Assembly: GCA_022647615.1 (NCBI GenBank)
Contig: JALCKZ010000001.1
Location: 1,972,178 to 2,036,177 of the forward strand
Length of the DNA: 64,000 nt
Origin: Bacteroidales bacterium
Lineage (GTDB): Bacteria; Bacteroidota; Bacteroidia; Bacteroidales; UBA932
Direction of reading: 5' to 3'
Numbering within the stretch: the first letter of the stretch is position 1; each line of letters begins with the position of its first letter. The position numbers and the translations under genes were made by a program. Shown one piece after another: positions 53,693 to 63,971 of this stretch. Under the pieces are notes generated by a model. The model saw only the letters and a list, made by a program, of their open reading frames with translations, was not told where the DNA came from and ran no database searches.

Positions 53693-55900
53693 TTACTTAT
53701 ATAAAGCATCAATCAAAACCTGAGGGGTTTCCTTATCCAGCAAATGTTTATACCAGAAGTTATAATCTGATATAGCTGAGAAAGTTGCCTGCTTTCCGCG
53801 GTATCCGTGAAGCTGCCCCGGATAAATCATCAGGTCAAACTGCTTGCCCATATTCTGCAAATCCTGCACAAGTCCAATGGTATTTTGAATATGCACATTA
53901 TCATCTGCGGCTCCGTGTGTGAGCATCAAATAGTTAGAAGAATCTCCCTTATAGCCTGACTTTGCAATTCTGTCGGACATTTTTGTGCGTGCGTAACCCT
54001 CCGGGTTGCGCTGCGGAGTATCCATATATCTCTCCGTATAATGTGAATCATACAGCAAATAATCATAAACTCCCCCTCCTGCTATTCCATACTTAAAATA
54101 CTTGCAACCTTCTGTTACGCAAAGAGTTGTCATGCTGCCTCCATAAGAGAAGCCGTTTATTCCAACTTTATCCGCATTTACATAAGGCTTTGAATCAAAG
54201 TATTGCATCCACTCTTCAAAGTCGCTCAGCTCTACTGACCAGAAATTTCTGTACAAGAAATTAAGTCCCTCTTTACCGCAGTGACCGGAAGCTCTGTTAT
54301 CCATAGTAACCTGTATAACATCCTGATATGCCCACCATTGCGTTCTTCTTCCAACTCCCGCAAAAACATCATCTACCATCGGCGTATTAGGTCCTCCATA
54401 GATATAAATCAAGAGAGGATATTTTTTACTCTTGTCAAAGTTAACGGGGTATGTAACCTTTGCAGGTATTGTGTAACCGTCGTGAGTTTTAATATAAACC
54501 ATCTCCGGCAGCGCAATGTTATAATTGTCAAATTCAGCACCTTTTGAATCTGCGATAATTGTAACTTTTCCTGAGCCGTCGCAAGGCATAAGTACCAGCT
54601 GATTAGGGGTTGAACAATTTGAACGAAACGCGATAAAATGCTTTGAATCAGGAGACAATGAGATGTTCTCATAATCATATTCCCCCTCTGAAAGTCTTGT
54701 AATCTTACCGCTCTTTATGTTTACTTTATAAAAATCAACGCGAGTGCTAATTTCTCTTTTTGCAGTAAAATAAAACTCGCCGTTCTTCTGGTCCAGGCGA
54801 ACAAAATTAATACTCCAGTTTTTGCCGTCAGTAATCTGTTTAGAAACCTTGCCGTCAAAAGATTGATAATAAATTTCCTCCCACATGGAGAAATCTCTTA
54901 CCATATAAAAGCCCTCTTTTGTAAACTCCATCTGCTCCGGCCACTCAATCCAGGTGTTCTGATGCTCTTTATAAATTGGCTCTTTAGCTCCCGACAGCGG
55001 ATTGACTGAATAGAAAATCAAATCCTGCTGAACCCTTGGCATCCAAGGAACTATAAACCTGCTGCCATCTGCATTCCAGAAAGGAATTCCAAAATACTGG
55101 TCATCTTTCTCATTAAAATCGGCCCATGTAATTGCACCGCCCTCTGCCTTTACAATTCCAATTTTAACCTCAGGGTTTTTCTCTCCGGCCATTGGATAGT
55201 GCGTAGTGCGAATTTGATTCTTTGCCTTTGAAGGGTCATAAATCGGGAACATAGGAACCTGACTGTCATCTGAATGATAAAAAGCAATATGCTTGCTGTC
55301 CGGACTCCACCAATAAGCACAGTACTTAGAAGGTCGGCCTAAAATTTCTTCATAATAAACCCATGATGCATAACCGTTTAGAACAACTTCACTGCCATCA
55401 AAAGTCAGCTGTGTATTCTTCTTTGAGGCAACATCATACACATATAAATTGTTGCCGGAAACATATGCAATCTTTGAACTGTCGGGAGAATAATGGAACA
55501 ACAGCCCCTTCTCCGCAAACTTCTCTTTTTGCAATTCAGCAATAAATTTTTCAGCTTTTCTTGAGCGTGCCGTAGGATTATATAATTTGTCTTTAATGGG
55601 CACATTTTTCTTGCTTTTAATATTGTAATAGCTGAACTCGTTCATGCTTGTGGAGAAATTGGCAAAAACAATATTGTCATTATCAGACCATTTCATCGGA
55701 AATGGCAAATTATTCAGAACTCCAGCCGGAATGTTGTTGGAGGCAATCTGCTCCAATGTAAAATTCTTTTTTGCAGATGAATAGCTATCTCCCCTTTCTG
55801 GTGAACTCCCCTTCTGGGCAAAAGATGCCCCAAAAGAGGCAAAAGTAATTGCACTGCATAATATGCCTGCAATCAAATAAATATGTTTCTTATTTCTCAT
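53693..55900 (-). CDS. S9 family peptidase, dipeptidyl peptidase IV-like
   Basis: A 735-residue exported prolyl oligopeptidase-family enzyme. The signal peptide (KHIYLIAGILCSAITFASFGASFA) leads to a DPP-IV-type beta-propeller with WVYYEEILGRPSKYCAYWWSPDSKHIAFYHSDDS, including the Glu-rich segment that binds the substrate N-terminus. The alpha/beta hydrolase part has the nucleophile GFSYGGSMT, the acid in LTHGAADDNVHIQNT and the His in YPGQLHGYRG. It would cleave X-Pro or X-Ala dipeptides from peptides in the periplasm. Its 3' end touches comEC. Two CTGTCGGGA motifs lie in it (54989, 55479). It follows the helicase gene by 39 bases. Confidence 0.94.
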   Translation of the reverse strand: MRNKKHIYLIAGILCSAITFASFGASFAQKGSSPERGDSYSSAKKNFTLEQIASNNIPAGVLNNLPFPMKWSDNDNIVFANFSTSMNEFSYYNIKSKKNVPIKDKLYNPTARSRKAEKFIAELQKEKFAEKGLLFHYSPDSSKIAYVSGNNLYVYDVASKKNTQLTFDGSEVVLNGYASWVYYEEILGRPSKYCAYWWSPDSKHIAFYHSDDSQVPMFPIYDPSKAKNQIRTTHYPMAGEKNPEVKIGIVKAEGGAITWADFNEKDDQYFGIPFWNADGSRFIVPWMPRVQQDLIFYSVNPLSGAKEPIYKEHQNTWIEWPEQMEFTKEGFYMVRDFSMWEEIYYQSFDGKVSKQITDGKNWSINFVRLDQKNGEFYFTAKREISTRVDFYKVNIKSGKITRLSEGEYDYENISLSPDSKHFIAFRSNCSTPNQLVLMPCDGSGKVTIIADSKGAEFDNYNIALPEMVYIKTHDGYTIPAKVTYPVNFDKSKKYPLLIYIYGGPNTPMVDDVFAGVGRRTQWWAYQDVIQVTMDNRASGHCGKEGLNFLYRNFWSVELSDFEEWMQYFDSKPYVNADKVGINGFSYGGSMTTLCVTEGCKYFKYGIAGGGVYDYLLYDSHYTERYMDTPQRNPEGYARTKMSDRIAKSGYKGDSSNYLMLTHGAADDNVHIQNTIGLVQDLQNMGKQFDLMIYPGQLHGYRGKQATFSAISDYNFWYKHLLDKETPQVLIDALYK

Positions 55901-55939
55901 AAGACAATAATCTTTAAATCGTATTTAAAATTCAGGACC

Positions 55940-57361
55940 CTATTTTTCTATGAACTTATCTGCGAAGTTAACCAAATAAACTTTCTCAACAGCACGCGTT
56001 ATTGCTGTATACAGCCACTTTTTGTCATCAAGCGTAATATCATCTCTCCACAACACATTATCTATGAACACACAGCGCCATTGTCCGCCCTGGGACTTAT
56101 GGCCTGTAATTGCGGTAGAATATTTTACTTGCAGCGCGTTAAAGAAAGGATCTTCTCTTACTGCGGAATTTCTTTTTCTTTTATTCTCGATAGATGAATA
56201 ATCTTCATATACAGCGTGATACAGCTCTCTTTGCTGGTCAGGACCAAGAGCTGCGGAGGTAGATGTAAGCGTATCCAAAATTATTTTTGCGTTTACCTCA
56301 GCCTTGTTGTAGTCCGGGAACATTAAAGTCGCATTTGCAAAATGCAGATTGTAGCGCTCAGTATAATTGGAAATTTTTATAAGTTCAGCAACATCTCCAT
56401 TTGCAATAAAATCCAAATCTTTAGACTGATTCTCAAACTGATAGCAATTCTTTACAATCATCAGCTTATCTCCCCTGGAGAGCTGCTCTTCTCTGTAAAG
56501 CACCTGTGCGCGAATACCCAAATTATACTTGTTTGCGCGCGCATTAGAACGGCACAGAACAACAACATCATCCATTCCGTACTTATCAATTGAATCTGAA
56601 ATTTTCTCTATCAGACGGTCGCCGGTAATCTTCTCAATATCTGTAAATTTCTTAAGGCAAAATTTTGGAGCATCTAAATTCTCGCTCTCAATGTCATTTC
56701 TGAGCAAAGTTGCATTATATAAAATGCCGCTTTCATGCGCCTGTCTCACAACGCTTGTAAGATGGGCGGACCTAATATTATGCGTATATCTATAAAGATA
56801 ATCTAAATCAAGGGCTGGACTTTTCTCCAGTCCCACAGGGGGAAGTTGCGCAGGATCTCCGGTGAGTACCAATCTATTGGAAGTATCATTTCGCACGTAA
56901 GTTATTAAATCAGACAATACATTTCCTGTACCAAATATGGAACCGTTTTCACTCTGTGCAGAAAGAAGAGATACTTCATCCACTATAAATACAGTCTCTT
57001 TATTTTTATTAAAGTCCAGGGAAAAAAGCCCCAGTCCATCTGCCAGAGACTTTTGTCTATATATCTGTTTATGAATAGTTTTAGCAACTTCTCCCGTAAA
57101 ATTTGATAACACCTTTGCAGCCCTGCCGGTAGGGGCAAGAAGTACATATTTATATCCGTACTCCTTTAAAACGCCAATAAAGGAAGCAAGGGCAGATGTC
57201 TTACCGGTACCTGCATATCCGCTTATCACCATCATCCATTCCTTCTCAGGATCAGCTGAAAGAAACGCCGACATCTGATCAAACAAATTCTTCTGACATG
57301 CGGTAGGCTCAAGTTTGAACCTCTTAATCATCTTGCCTGTTAAATAATTATCAACAGCCAT
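55940..57361 (-). CDS. RecD-like AAA ATP-dependent DNA helicase
   Basis: A 473-residue superfamily 1 helicase. The Walker A motif is in MMVISGYAGTGKTSALASFIG, the conserved VLLAPTGRAAKVLSN and TIHKQIY follow, and the Walker B-like motif is KETVFIVDEVSLLSAQSE. Later motifs include VLTGDPAQLPPVGLEKSPAL, VVLCRSNARANKYNLGIRAQVL and the C-terminal UvrD_C_2 block AITGHKSQGGQWRCVFIDNVLW and LYTAITRAVEKVYLV. It resembles RecD2-type and Dda-like helicases. The ATG at 57361 overlaps the trkH stop (TAATG), which supports translational coupling; an ATG at 57370 is also possible. Confidence 0.9.
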   Translation of the reverse strand: MAVDNYLTGKMIKRFKLEPTACQKNLFDQMSAFLSADPEKEWMMVISGYAGTGKTSALASFIGVLKEYGYKYVLLAPTGRAAKVLSNFTGEVAKTIHKQIYRQKSLADGLGLFSLDFNKNKETVFIVDEVSLLSAQSENGSIFGTGNVLSDLITYVRNDTSNRLVLTGDPAQLPPVGLEKSPALDLDYLYRYTHNIRSAHLTSVVRQAHESGILYNATLLRNDIESENLDAPKFCLKKFTDIEKITGDRLIEKISDSIDKYGMDDVVVLCRSNARANKYNLGIRAQVLYREEQLSRGDKLMIVKNCYQFENQSKDLDFIANGDVAELIKISNYTERYNLHFANATLMFPDYNKAEVNAKIILDTLTSTSAALGPDQQRELYHAVYEDYSSIENKRKRNSAVREDPFFNALQVKYSTAITGHKSQGGQWRCVFIDNVLWRDDITLDDKKWLYTAITRAVEKVYLVNFADKFIEK

Positions 57362-58812
57362 TATTTCCACTTGTAAACGCCGAATATCATCAAAAGAGGA
57401 TATATCTCAAGACGACCCAGCAACATTTCAAATGTAAGAATGAATTTGCCGAATGCAGGAAATGCAGAATAATTACCAAAAGAACCAAACGTGGCAAGCG
57501 TAAGTCCGCAATTCCCCATACTGGTAACAGAGGCGGCAAATGAATCTTGAATATTTACGCCGCAGAATGCCAGAAGCACAGCCACGATAAAAACAATTAC
57601 AATATAAAATATTATGAAGGCATTAACATCTAAGACAAAATCATCTTCCAACACTCTATTGCCCAATCTGGTTCTAGTCACAGCATTTGTATGAAATTGT
57701 TTTCTAAACTGTGCCTTCAAGGAACTTATGAAGACACAAATTCTATCAGCCTTTATACCACCTCCAGTTGAACCGCTGCAAGCCCCTTGAAAAGTAAAAT
57801 AAAATAGGACAAGAATAGACAAAGCCGGCCATGCGGAAGCATTATCTGTAGCAAACCCGGTACATGATGCGATTGAGGTCAACTGAAAAGCCGCATTTCT
57901 TAGGGCGGTAGGAAAACTATGCGCACTTCCCCCTATAAGAAGATTTATTGCTATTATAAAAGAACACACAACCAGCCCAAGAGTATAAAACTTCACAACA
58001 GGATTGCGGAAAATTTTAATAGAATGATTTGCAAAAGAAGAATATATCAAACCAAAATGCAGTCCTGATATATACATAAAAATTATTATTATCACTTCAG
58101 CGGATGGAGAGTGGTAATAAGATATAGACCCGTTCCTAACGCTAAAACCACCTGTCGCGGCAGTAGACATCGAATTGTTTATCGCATCAAAAAAACTCAT
58201 ATGCGAAAAAAATACAAGACACAGAGTTTCAACTACAATTATCGCAAGATAAACAATCGTTATAACCCGCGCTGTTTTAAATAGTTTAAACTTGTAGTTT
58301 TCCTTCGACAAAGCGCTCATTTCAACTTTTGAAAGTTTTACGCTATACGCATCCTTTGCCGTAGGAAGTACTAGTAACATAAAGGCCACTACCCCCAATC
58401 CGCCTATAAAATGTGTTGCACTTCTCCAAAACAATAACCCGTGAGGTAAGGCCTCTACATTTACCAGGATAGAGGAACCAGTTGTAGTGTACCCGCTCAC
58501 ACTCTCAAACCACGCATTTATAAGGGAAAATTCGCCACCCCATAGAACATATGGCAACATCCCAAACAAACAAGAAAGAATCCACGCAAAAACCACAACC
58601 ACAAACCCCTCTTTTATCCCTATATCACCCTGTCTCCTAACAAAAATCAGGGGAAACATTCCGGCAGCCAGCGTAATAACTCCGCTCAAAAAAAGCGGAG
58701 AAAATGATGTGTCAAATCCGTAGCACGCAGAGACAAACGCGCTGACGAACATCATCAATGAGTTGAATACCAAAGCAACCCCAATGTTTCTGGAAATAAC
58801 GCCAAGCCTCAT
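57361..58812 (-). CDS. trkH: TrkH family potassium transporter
   Basis: A 483-residue membrane protein of the Trk/Ktr/HKT potassium channel family. Four P-loop repeats are suggested by segments such as FESVSGYTTTGSSIL, NNSMSTAATGGFSVRNGS, SIASCTGFATDNASAWP and VTSMGNCGLTLATFGSF, each holding the selectivity glycine region. About ten helices run through it, with HFIGGLGVVAFMLLVLPT characteristic of TrkH. It imports K+ and would need a TrkA-type cytoplasmic subunit, not encoded here. Its start overlaps the stop of an upstream HAMP sensor gene by four bases, and its stop overlaps the helicase start. Confidence 0.94.
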   Translation of the reverse strand: MRLGVISRNIGVALVFNSLMMFVSAFVSACYGFDTSFSPLFLSGVITLAAGMFPLIFVRRQGDIGIKEGFVVVVFAWILSCLFGMLPYVLWGGEFSLINAWFESVSGYTTTGSSILVNVEALPHGLLFWRSATHFIGGLGVVAFMLLVLPTAKDAYSVKLSKVEMSALSKENYKFKLFKTARVITIVYLAIIVVETLCLVFFSHMSFFDAINNSMSTAATGGFSVRNGSISYYHSPSAEVIIIIFMYISGLHFGLIYSSFANHSIKIFRNPVVKFYTLGLVVCSFIIAINLLIGGSAHSFPTALRNAAFQLTSIASCTGFATDNASAWPALSILVLFYFTFQGACSGSTGGGIKADRICVFISSLKAQFRKQFHTNAVTRTRLGNRVLEDDFVLDVNAFIIFYIVIVFIVAVLLAFCGVNIQDSFAASVTSMGNCGLTLATFGSFGNYSAFPAFGKFILTFEMLLGRLEIYPLLMIFGVYKWK

Positions 58813-59597
58813 AAAATTGAATTATTCTTCTTATTCAATTGCTTATTCTCTATGATAATATCTTTTACGTTGTCATTCAACTCCTGCATTTCATCATCAC
58901 TCTCCAAATTTACGGTATAACTTTTTCTAGTCTGCCTATAATGCATGATCCCCTTTGTTATTCTCTCAAGAGGATTTATAAAATAAAAGTTAAGATAATA
59001 ATTGAAAAGCAACAGAAGGATTATCCCTATGGCAACTGCTACCACGCACGGCATGACACTCCTGTAAAAGCCCTCGCTAAGATTTTTGGAATTTTCAACA
59101 AGAGCTCTCTGGGAAAGCTTACTGAGATGCCCTATATAGATTCTCAGTTGCATGTAAACAGGATACAATTTGCCAAAGTACCAATTCCCTCTTTGTTGAT
59201 AACCAGTATGCCAAACCTGAGGAGCCTCCCTAATTATATGAGCATAAGCAACATATGCATATTTTACTGAATCTGTCATCGCCTTCTCTTCCTTAGTTGT
59301 AAACTGACTTCTTATTTCTGACAAAAAACTTACAAATCTTTCATCTTTCTGTATATCAGGCATTTCCGGTAAAACAGCTAGGGAATCAGCCCCCATTTCT
59401 TCAAGCAGTTTAAAATTATATTCATCGGTGACCTCCAGCAGCATTCTGGAAGTGTTGATGCTGGCAATATTATCCGTCACCAGTTTGGAAACGGACTTTC
59501 TCATGGATACAAACTCAAATATCGCAATTACGCTGGACAGCAACAATATAAAACCCAGCACTACAAAACCAAGATATATTTTCCTCTTAACAAGCAT
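58809..59597 (-). CDS. Membrane protein with HAMP-type domain, MCP-like sensor
   Basis: From the ATG at 59597 (MLVKRKIYLGFVVLGFILLLSSVIAIFEF) the protein is 262 residues. The first helix leads to a periplasmic domain of about 150 residues with a likely four-helix bundle (LVTDNIASINTSRMLLEVTDEYNFKLLEEMGADS). A second helix (MPCVVAVAIGIILLLLFNYYLNFYF) is followed by a HAMP-like segment (INPLERITKGIMHYRQTRKSYTVNLESDDEMQELNDNVKDII). No kinase or methyl-accepting domain follows. I prefer this start because a -7 box lies at 59619-59626 and the earlier ATG at 59651 is inside the gapA terminator. Its stop overlaps the trkH start, so it may regulate K+ uptake. Confidence 0.75.
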   Translation of the reverse strand: MLVKRKIYLGFVVLGFILLLSSVIAIFEFVSMRKSVSKLVTDNIASINTSRMLLEVTDEYNFKLLEEMGADSLAVLPEMPDIQKDERFVSFLSEIRSQFTTKEEKAMTDSVKYAYVAYAHIIREAPQVWHTGYQQRGNWYFGKLYPVYMQLRIYIGHLSKLSQRALVENSKNLSEGFYRSVMPCVVAVAIGIILLLLFNYYLNFYFINPLERITKGIMHYRQTRKSYTVNLESDDEMQELNDNVKDIIIENKQLNKKNNSIL

Positions 59598-59618
59598 TTC
59601 AATATGCGTCAAACGTCG

Positions 59619-59626
59619 CAAATGTA
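59619..59626 (-). promoter_or_regulatory. -7 promoter box (TACATTTG) for the HAMP-trkH-helicase operon
   Basis: The minus strand reads TACATTTG, 21 bases before the ATG at 59597 and directly after the gapA terminator. Confidence 0.55.
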
Positions 59627-59627
59627 C

Positions 59628-59660
59628 AAAAAAGGGGCTGACTTTCATCATGACCCCTTT
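59628..59660 (-). terminator. Intrinsic terminator after gapA
   Basis: On the minus strand AAAGGGG pairs with CCCCTTT across a 16-base loop, followed by TTTTTTG. It is placed just after the gapA stop and before the HAMP promoter box. Confidence 0.65.
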
Positions 59661-59687
59661 GTTTATTAATAACCGACTAACGAAAAA

Positions 59688-60770
<1,083 letters not shown>

Positions 60771-60782
60771 TCAAAAACCGTG

Positions 60783-60790
60783 CAAACTTA
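60783..60790 (-). promoter_or_regulatory. -7 promoter box (TAAGTTTG) for gapA
   Basis: The minus strand reads TAAGTTTG, giving a leader of about 84 bases before the ATG at 60692. The leader includes a near-miss copy (TCCCGATAG) of the 9-mer motif. No strong riboswitch-like fold was seen. Confidence 0.4.
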
Positions 60791-60812
60791 CAACTTTTTT
60801 ACACAATTTCAC

Positions 60813-60820
60813 TACCTTTG
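60813..60820 (+). promoter_or_regulatory. -7 promoter box (TACCTTTG) for surE
   Basis: TACCTTTG on the plus strand, 27 bases before the ATG at 60848. It overlaps an upstream in-frame TTG at 60818, which argues for the ATG as the real start. Confidence 0.55.
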
Positions 60821-60847
60821 GGAACTAAAAAGAACAAGGGAACAAAA

Positions 60848-61642
60848 ATGAAGAGCAAAAAGCTTGAGATACTGATAACTAACGACGACGGATACCGTTC
60901 AAAGGGATTTAAAACCGCAATAGAAATTTTCTCAAAATATGGCAATGTGACAGCTATTGCACCACGTGACGTTCAGAGCGGAAAATCTGCCGCTTTGACA
61001 ATGGACGTGCCTCTTTGGCTGAAAAAGATTGCAGAGAAAAAAGCTAGTAACGGAAACACAATACAAATCTACTCATTCACAGGTGCTCCGGTTGATTGCA
61101 TTAAGATGGCGATGAACAGATTTTTTGATGTTAAACATCTGCCGGATATTTTGATTTCCGGCATAAATCACGGTTCTAATGCCTCCGTAGCAGCTGTTTA
61201 TTCAGGTACACTGGGAGCGACAAAAGAGGGAACGATATACGGAATTCCATCAATAGGATTATCCATCAATACTCATAAAGCTGATGCCAATTTTGCACCG
61301 GTGAAAAAGTACATAGGCGTGATTATGAAGAATTTCTTTGCATGTCCGCCCAAACCTGGTATTTATCTGAACATCAACTTTCCTGACATACCTGTCGGGA
61401 AAATAAAGGGAATAAAATTTGCCGAGAGCGGAAACGGAATGTGGCTGGATGAATTGAATTCTTACAAGACACCGCAGGGAAAAGAGTATTTCTGGATTTC
61501 AGGGGAGTTCTTTGACAAAGACACTTCCAAAATTGGAGACCATACGATTGTGGAGGAGGGATACATTGCCATTGTGCCTCACAAGGTGAATGACACTGAT
61601 TATGAGGAGAGAAAGAGATTAATGTCTAAATGGAAATTATAA
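60848..61642 (+). CDS. surE: 5'/3'-nucleotidase SurE
   Basis: SurE is a stationary-phase survival phosphatase that dephosphorylates nucleoside 5'- and 3'-monophosphates with a divalent metal. The 264-residue protein has the N-terminal metal site LEILITNDDGYRSKGFKTAIEIF and the APRDVQSGKSAALT segment, then FTGAPVDCIKMAMNRFF, ILISGINHGSNASVAAVYSGTLGATKEGTIYGIPSIGLS with the second Asn site, and LNINFPDIPVGKIKGIKF. A CTGTCGGGA motif encodes part of IPVGK. lpxB starts 63 bases later, an arrangement seen in other Bacteroidota. Confidence 0.95.
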   Translation: MKSKKLEILITNDDGYRSKGFKTAIEIFSKYGNVTAIAPRDVQSGKSAALTMDVPLWLKKIAEKKASNGNTIQIYSFTGAPVDCIKMAMNRFFDVKHLPDILISGINHGSNASVAAVYSGTLGATKEGTIYGIPSIGLSINTHKADANFAPVKKYIGVIMKNFFACPPKPGIYLNINFPDIPVGKIKGIKFAESGNGMWLDELNSYKTPQGKEYFWISGEFFDKDTSKIGDHTIVEEGYIAIVPHKVNDTDYEERKRLMSKWKL

Positions 61643-61705
61643 AAGTTTCCGGCAAATCTAACCGGAATTGCTTAGAATAAACAGGATAGTCATAAACCAT
61701 ATATT

Positions 61706-62965
61706 GTGAAATATTACATCATAGCAGGAGAAGCATCAGGCGATTTGCACGGCTCAAATCTGATAAAAGGATTAAAGCAGGCGGAGCCGGATTGTGAAAT
61801 CAGATGCTGGGGCGGAGACTTAATGCAAGCTGCAGGAGGTTCATTGGTAAGGCATTATAAGGATACTGCAATTATGGGATTCCTGGAAGTTTTGTTAAAC
61901 CTGCGCAAAATTTTACGCAACATAGCCTTCTGCAAGGAGGACATTCTAAAATGGAATCCGGATGTTGTTATACTAATAGACTATCCCGGCTTTAATTTTA
62001 AAATCGCAAAATTTGCTCATAATCATGGTTTTACAGTCTTCTATTATATTGCTCCAAAGATATGGGCATGGAAAGAGAGTCGCGGGAAACACCTGCAGCG
62101 CTATGTAGATAAGCTTTTTATCATCTTCCCGTTTGAGATAGAATACTTTAAAAAGAGATGGAACATTGATGCCGTATACCGCGGCAATCCTCTGCTGGAC
62201 AGCATTGATAATTACCGCTTCATAAATGAAAGCAAAGAGGATTTCTGCAAGCGCATAAACGATTCATCCATTGCGAAATCTGAAGCCATACGTAAAAATG
62301 CACAAACATACGATAATGAAGATATAACTGCACCTCTTTTGTTATCAGCATCTTGCAAGTACATTGCACTTTTGGCCGGCAGCCGCAAAATTGAGATTGC
62401 ATACCTGCTTCCGAGAATGCTGGAAGTGATTGGGAGATACCCCTCCTGCAAATTTTTGCTTGCTGCGGCACCATCAACATCAATGGATTTTTACAATTCA
62501 ATAATAGATAAATTTAATCTTAAGCATCCCGACAGGGCCGTTACAAAAGAGAGAATGATTATCCTATCAGGAGAAACATACTCCATACTCAAACATTCTG
62601 ATGCCGCTATAATCAATTCAGGTACAGCAAGTTTGGAAACAGCAATAATTGGAACTCCCCAAGTTGTATGCTACGGGTCCAGCGAGATTACATATCAAAT
62701 AGCAAAACATCTTGTTAAACTTCATTACATAAGTTTGGCAAATCTTATTTTGGACAAGCAAATTTTCAAAGAGCTAATTCAGCATACATGCACGCCTGAG
62801 CTGATTTCAAAAGAATTGGACAAGCTGCTGAATGATGCAAATTATATAGAACAAATGAAGAGAGACTATGCGGAAGTCCGCAGAGTTCTGGGAGGAGGAG
62901 GTGCCTCAAAGGCTGTTGCAGAGGCTATTATAGAGAATGCAAAACAGATTTTAAATAAAAATTAG
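61706..62965 (+). CDS. lpxB: Lipid-A-disaccharide synthase
   Basis: LpxB condenses UDP-diacylglucosamine with 2,3-diacylglucosamine-1-phosphate to form the lipid A disaccharide at the inner membrane, so the organism builds lipopolysaccharide. The 419-residue GT19 enzyme starts KYYIIAGEASGDLHGSNLIKGLKQAEPDCEIRCWGGDLMQAAGGSLV, has VVILIDYPGFNFKIAKFAH, FYYIAPKIWAWKESRGKHLQRYVDKLFIIFPFEIEYF and the C-terminal IINSGTASLETAIIGTPQVVCY. The start codon is GTG at 61706. dapF begins one base after its stop. A CTGTCGGGA motif lies at 62527-62535. Confidence 0.96.
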   Translation: MKYYIIAGEASGDLHGSNLIKGLKQAEPDCEIRCWGGDLMQAAGGSLVRHYKDTAIMGFLEVLLNLRKILRNIAFCKEDILKWNPDVVILIDYPGFNFKIAKFAHNHGFTVFYYIAPKIWAWKESRGKHLQRYVDKLFIIFPFEIEYFKKRWNIDAVYRGNPLLDSIDNYRFINESKEDFCKRINDSSIAKSEAIRKNAQTYDNEDITAPLLLSASCKYIALLAGSRKIEIAYLLPRMLEVIGRYPSCKFLLAAAPSTSMDFYNSIIDKFNLKHPDRAVTKERMIILSGETYSILKHSDAAIINSGTASLETAIIGTPQVVCYGSSEITYQIAKHLVKLHYISLANLILDKQIFKELIQHTCTPELISKELDKLLNDANYIEQMKRDYAEVRRVLGGGGASKAVAEAIIENAKQILNKN

Positions 62966-62966
62966 A

Positions 62967-63893
62967 ATGAAAATTGATGCATATAAATACCAGGGAGCTG
63001 GCAATGATTTTGTAATTTTAGATAACCGCTCCGGAAAATATAAGCTTACTGCCAGACAAATTAACCTATTGTGCGACAGACGTTTTGGAATAGGAGCAGA
63101 TGGTCTGATGCTGCTTGGCAAAAGCAAAAAATATGATTTTTCCATGCGTTATTTTAATGCTGACGGCAAAGAGGGAACTATGTGCGGGAACGGCGGAAGA
63201 TGCTTGAGCGCCTTTGCGGCTCAGGTTGGAGTGAAGGGCAAGATGGTAAAAAACACTGCGTGCATGGGAGAAAAGAATGTTTATGACCGCAATATTCAAT
63301 CATTTGAGTTTGAGGCTATTGACGGATATCACAAATCTCAGATTTTAAAGAATGCGTTTGCACAAAAGAGAAAATCCGCTTCCGCAAAAAAAACAGAAAA
63401 GACTTCTAAAGAGTGCATTGTAAAACTTAAAATGAAAGACGTGGATGAATGCAAAAAATACTCATCATCCGCATATTTCCTGGATACTGGTTCCGCTCAC
63501 TATGTAGAGTTTGTAAAAGATGTTAAAAACTACCCTGTCGCCGAGAAAGGAAAATATTGGAGGTGGCATAAAGATTTTAAGGGTGGCACAAATGCTAATT
63601 TTGTCTCAGGAACTGCAAGCGGATTGTTTGTAAGGACTTATGAAAGAGGCGTAGAGGCTGAGACATACGCGTGCGGTACAGGCATAACAGCCAGCTGCAT
63701 AGCCGCTTACACAGACGGATGCAAAAGATATGTATTTTGCAAGAAGACTCCTTCCGGCAACAATGTTAAATTTAACGCAGAGGCTCTTGGCGGAAAATTA
63801 TCCGTTGAATTTCTGGAGAAGAATGGAAAATTTACGGAAGTTTATCTGACAGGTCCAGCCACATTTGTATTTGAATGTGAAGTTGAGATATAA
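62967..63893 (+). CDS. dapF: Diaminopimelate epimerase
   Basis: DapF converts LL- to meso-diaminopimelate for lysine and peptidoglycan synthesis. It uses a two-cysteine base mechanism: the first Cys is Cys73 in GTMCGNGGRC and the second lies in YACGTGITASCIA near residue 236. The N-terminus YKYQGAGNDFVILDN is diagnostic. The 308-residue protein is longer than the E. coli enzyme (274) because of a Lys-rich insertion at about 126-150 (KNAFAQKRKSASAKKTEKTS). It is co-transcribed with lpxB. A short tandem repeat follows its stop. Confidence 0.95.
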   Translation: MKIDAYKYQGAGNDFVILDNRSGKYKLTARQINLLCDRRFGIGADGLMLLGKSKKYDFSMRYFNADGKEGTMCGNGGRCLSAFAAQVGVKGKMVKNTACMGEKNVYDRNIQSFEFEAIDGYHKSQILKNAFAQKRKSASAKKTEKTSKECIVKLKMKDVDECKKYSSSAYFLDTGSAHYVEFVKDVKNYPVAEKGKYWRWHKDFKGGTNANFVSGTASGLFVRTYERGVEAETYACGTGITASCIAAYTDGCKRYVFCKKTPSGNNVKFNAEALGGKLSVEFLEKNGKFTEVYLTGPATFVFECEVEI

Positions 63894-63945
63894 TTGATAT
63901 AAACATCTTTATACATCATTTGATATAAACATCTTTATACATCAT
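63894..63945. repeat. 26-bp tandem repeat, two copies
   Basis: The unit starts TTGATATAAACATC and ends TTTATACATCAT; it occurs at 63894-63919 and again at 63920-63945 with no differences visible. The first copy begins one base after the dapF stop codon. It may contribute promoter elements for the next gene. Confidence 0.85.
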
Positions 63946-63971
63946 TTTTAACAAGCATATTTTTTATCGTA

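Noticed and set aside
59598..59651. N-terminal extension of the HAMP protein starting at 59651
   Set aside because: The ATG lies inside the gapA terminator and upstream of the -7 box, and precedes the natural membrane-helix start.
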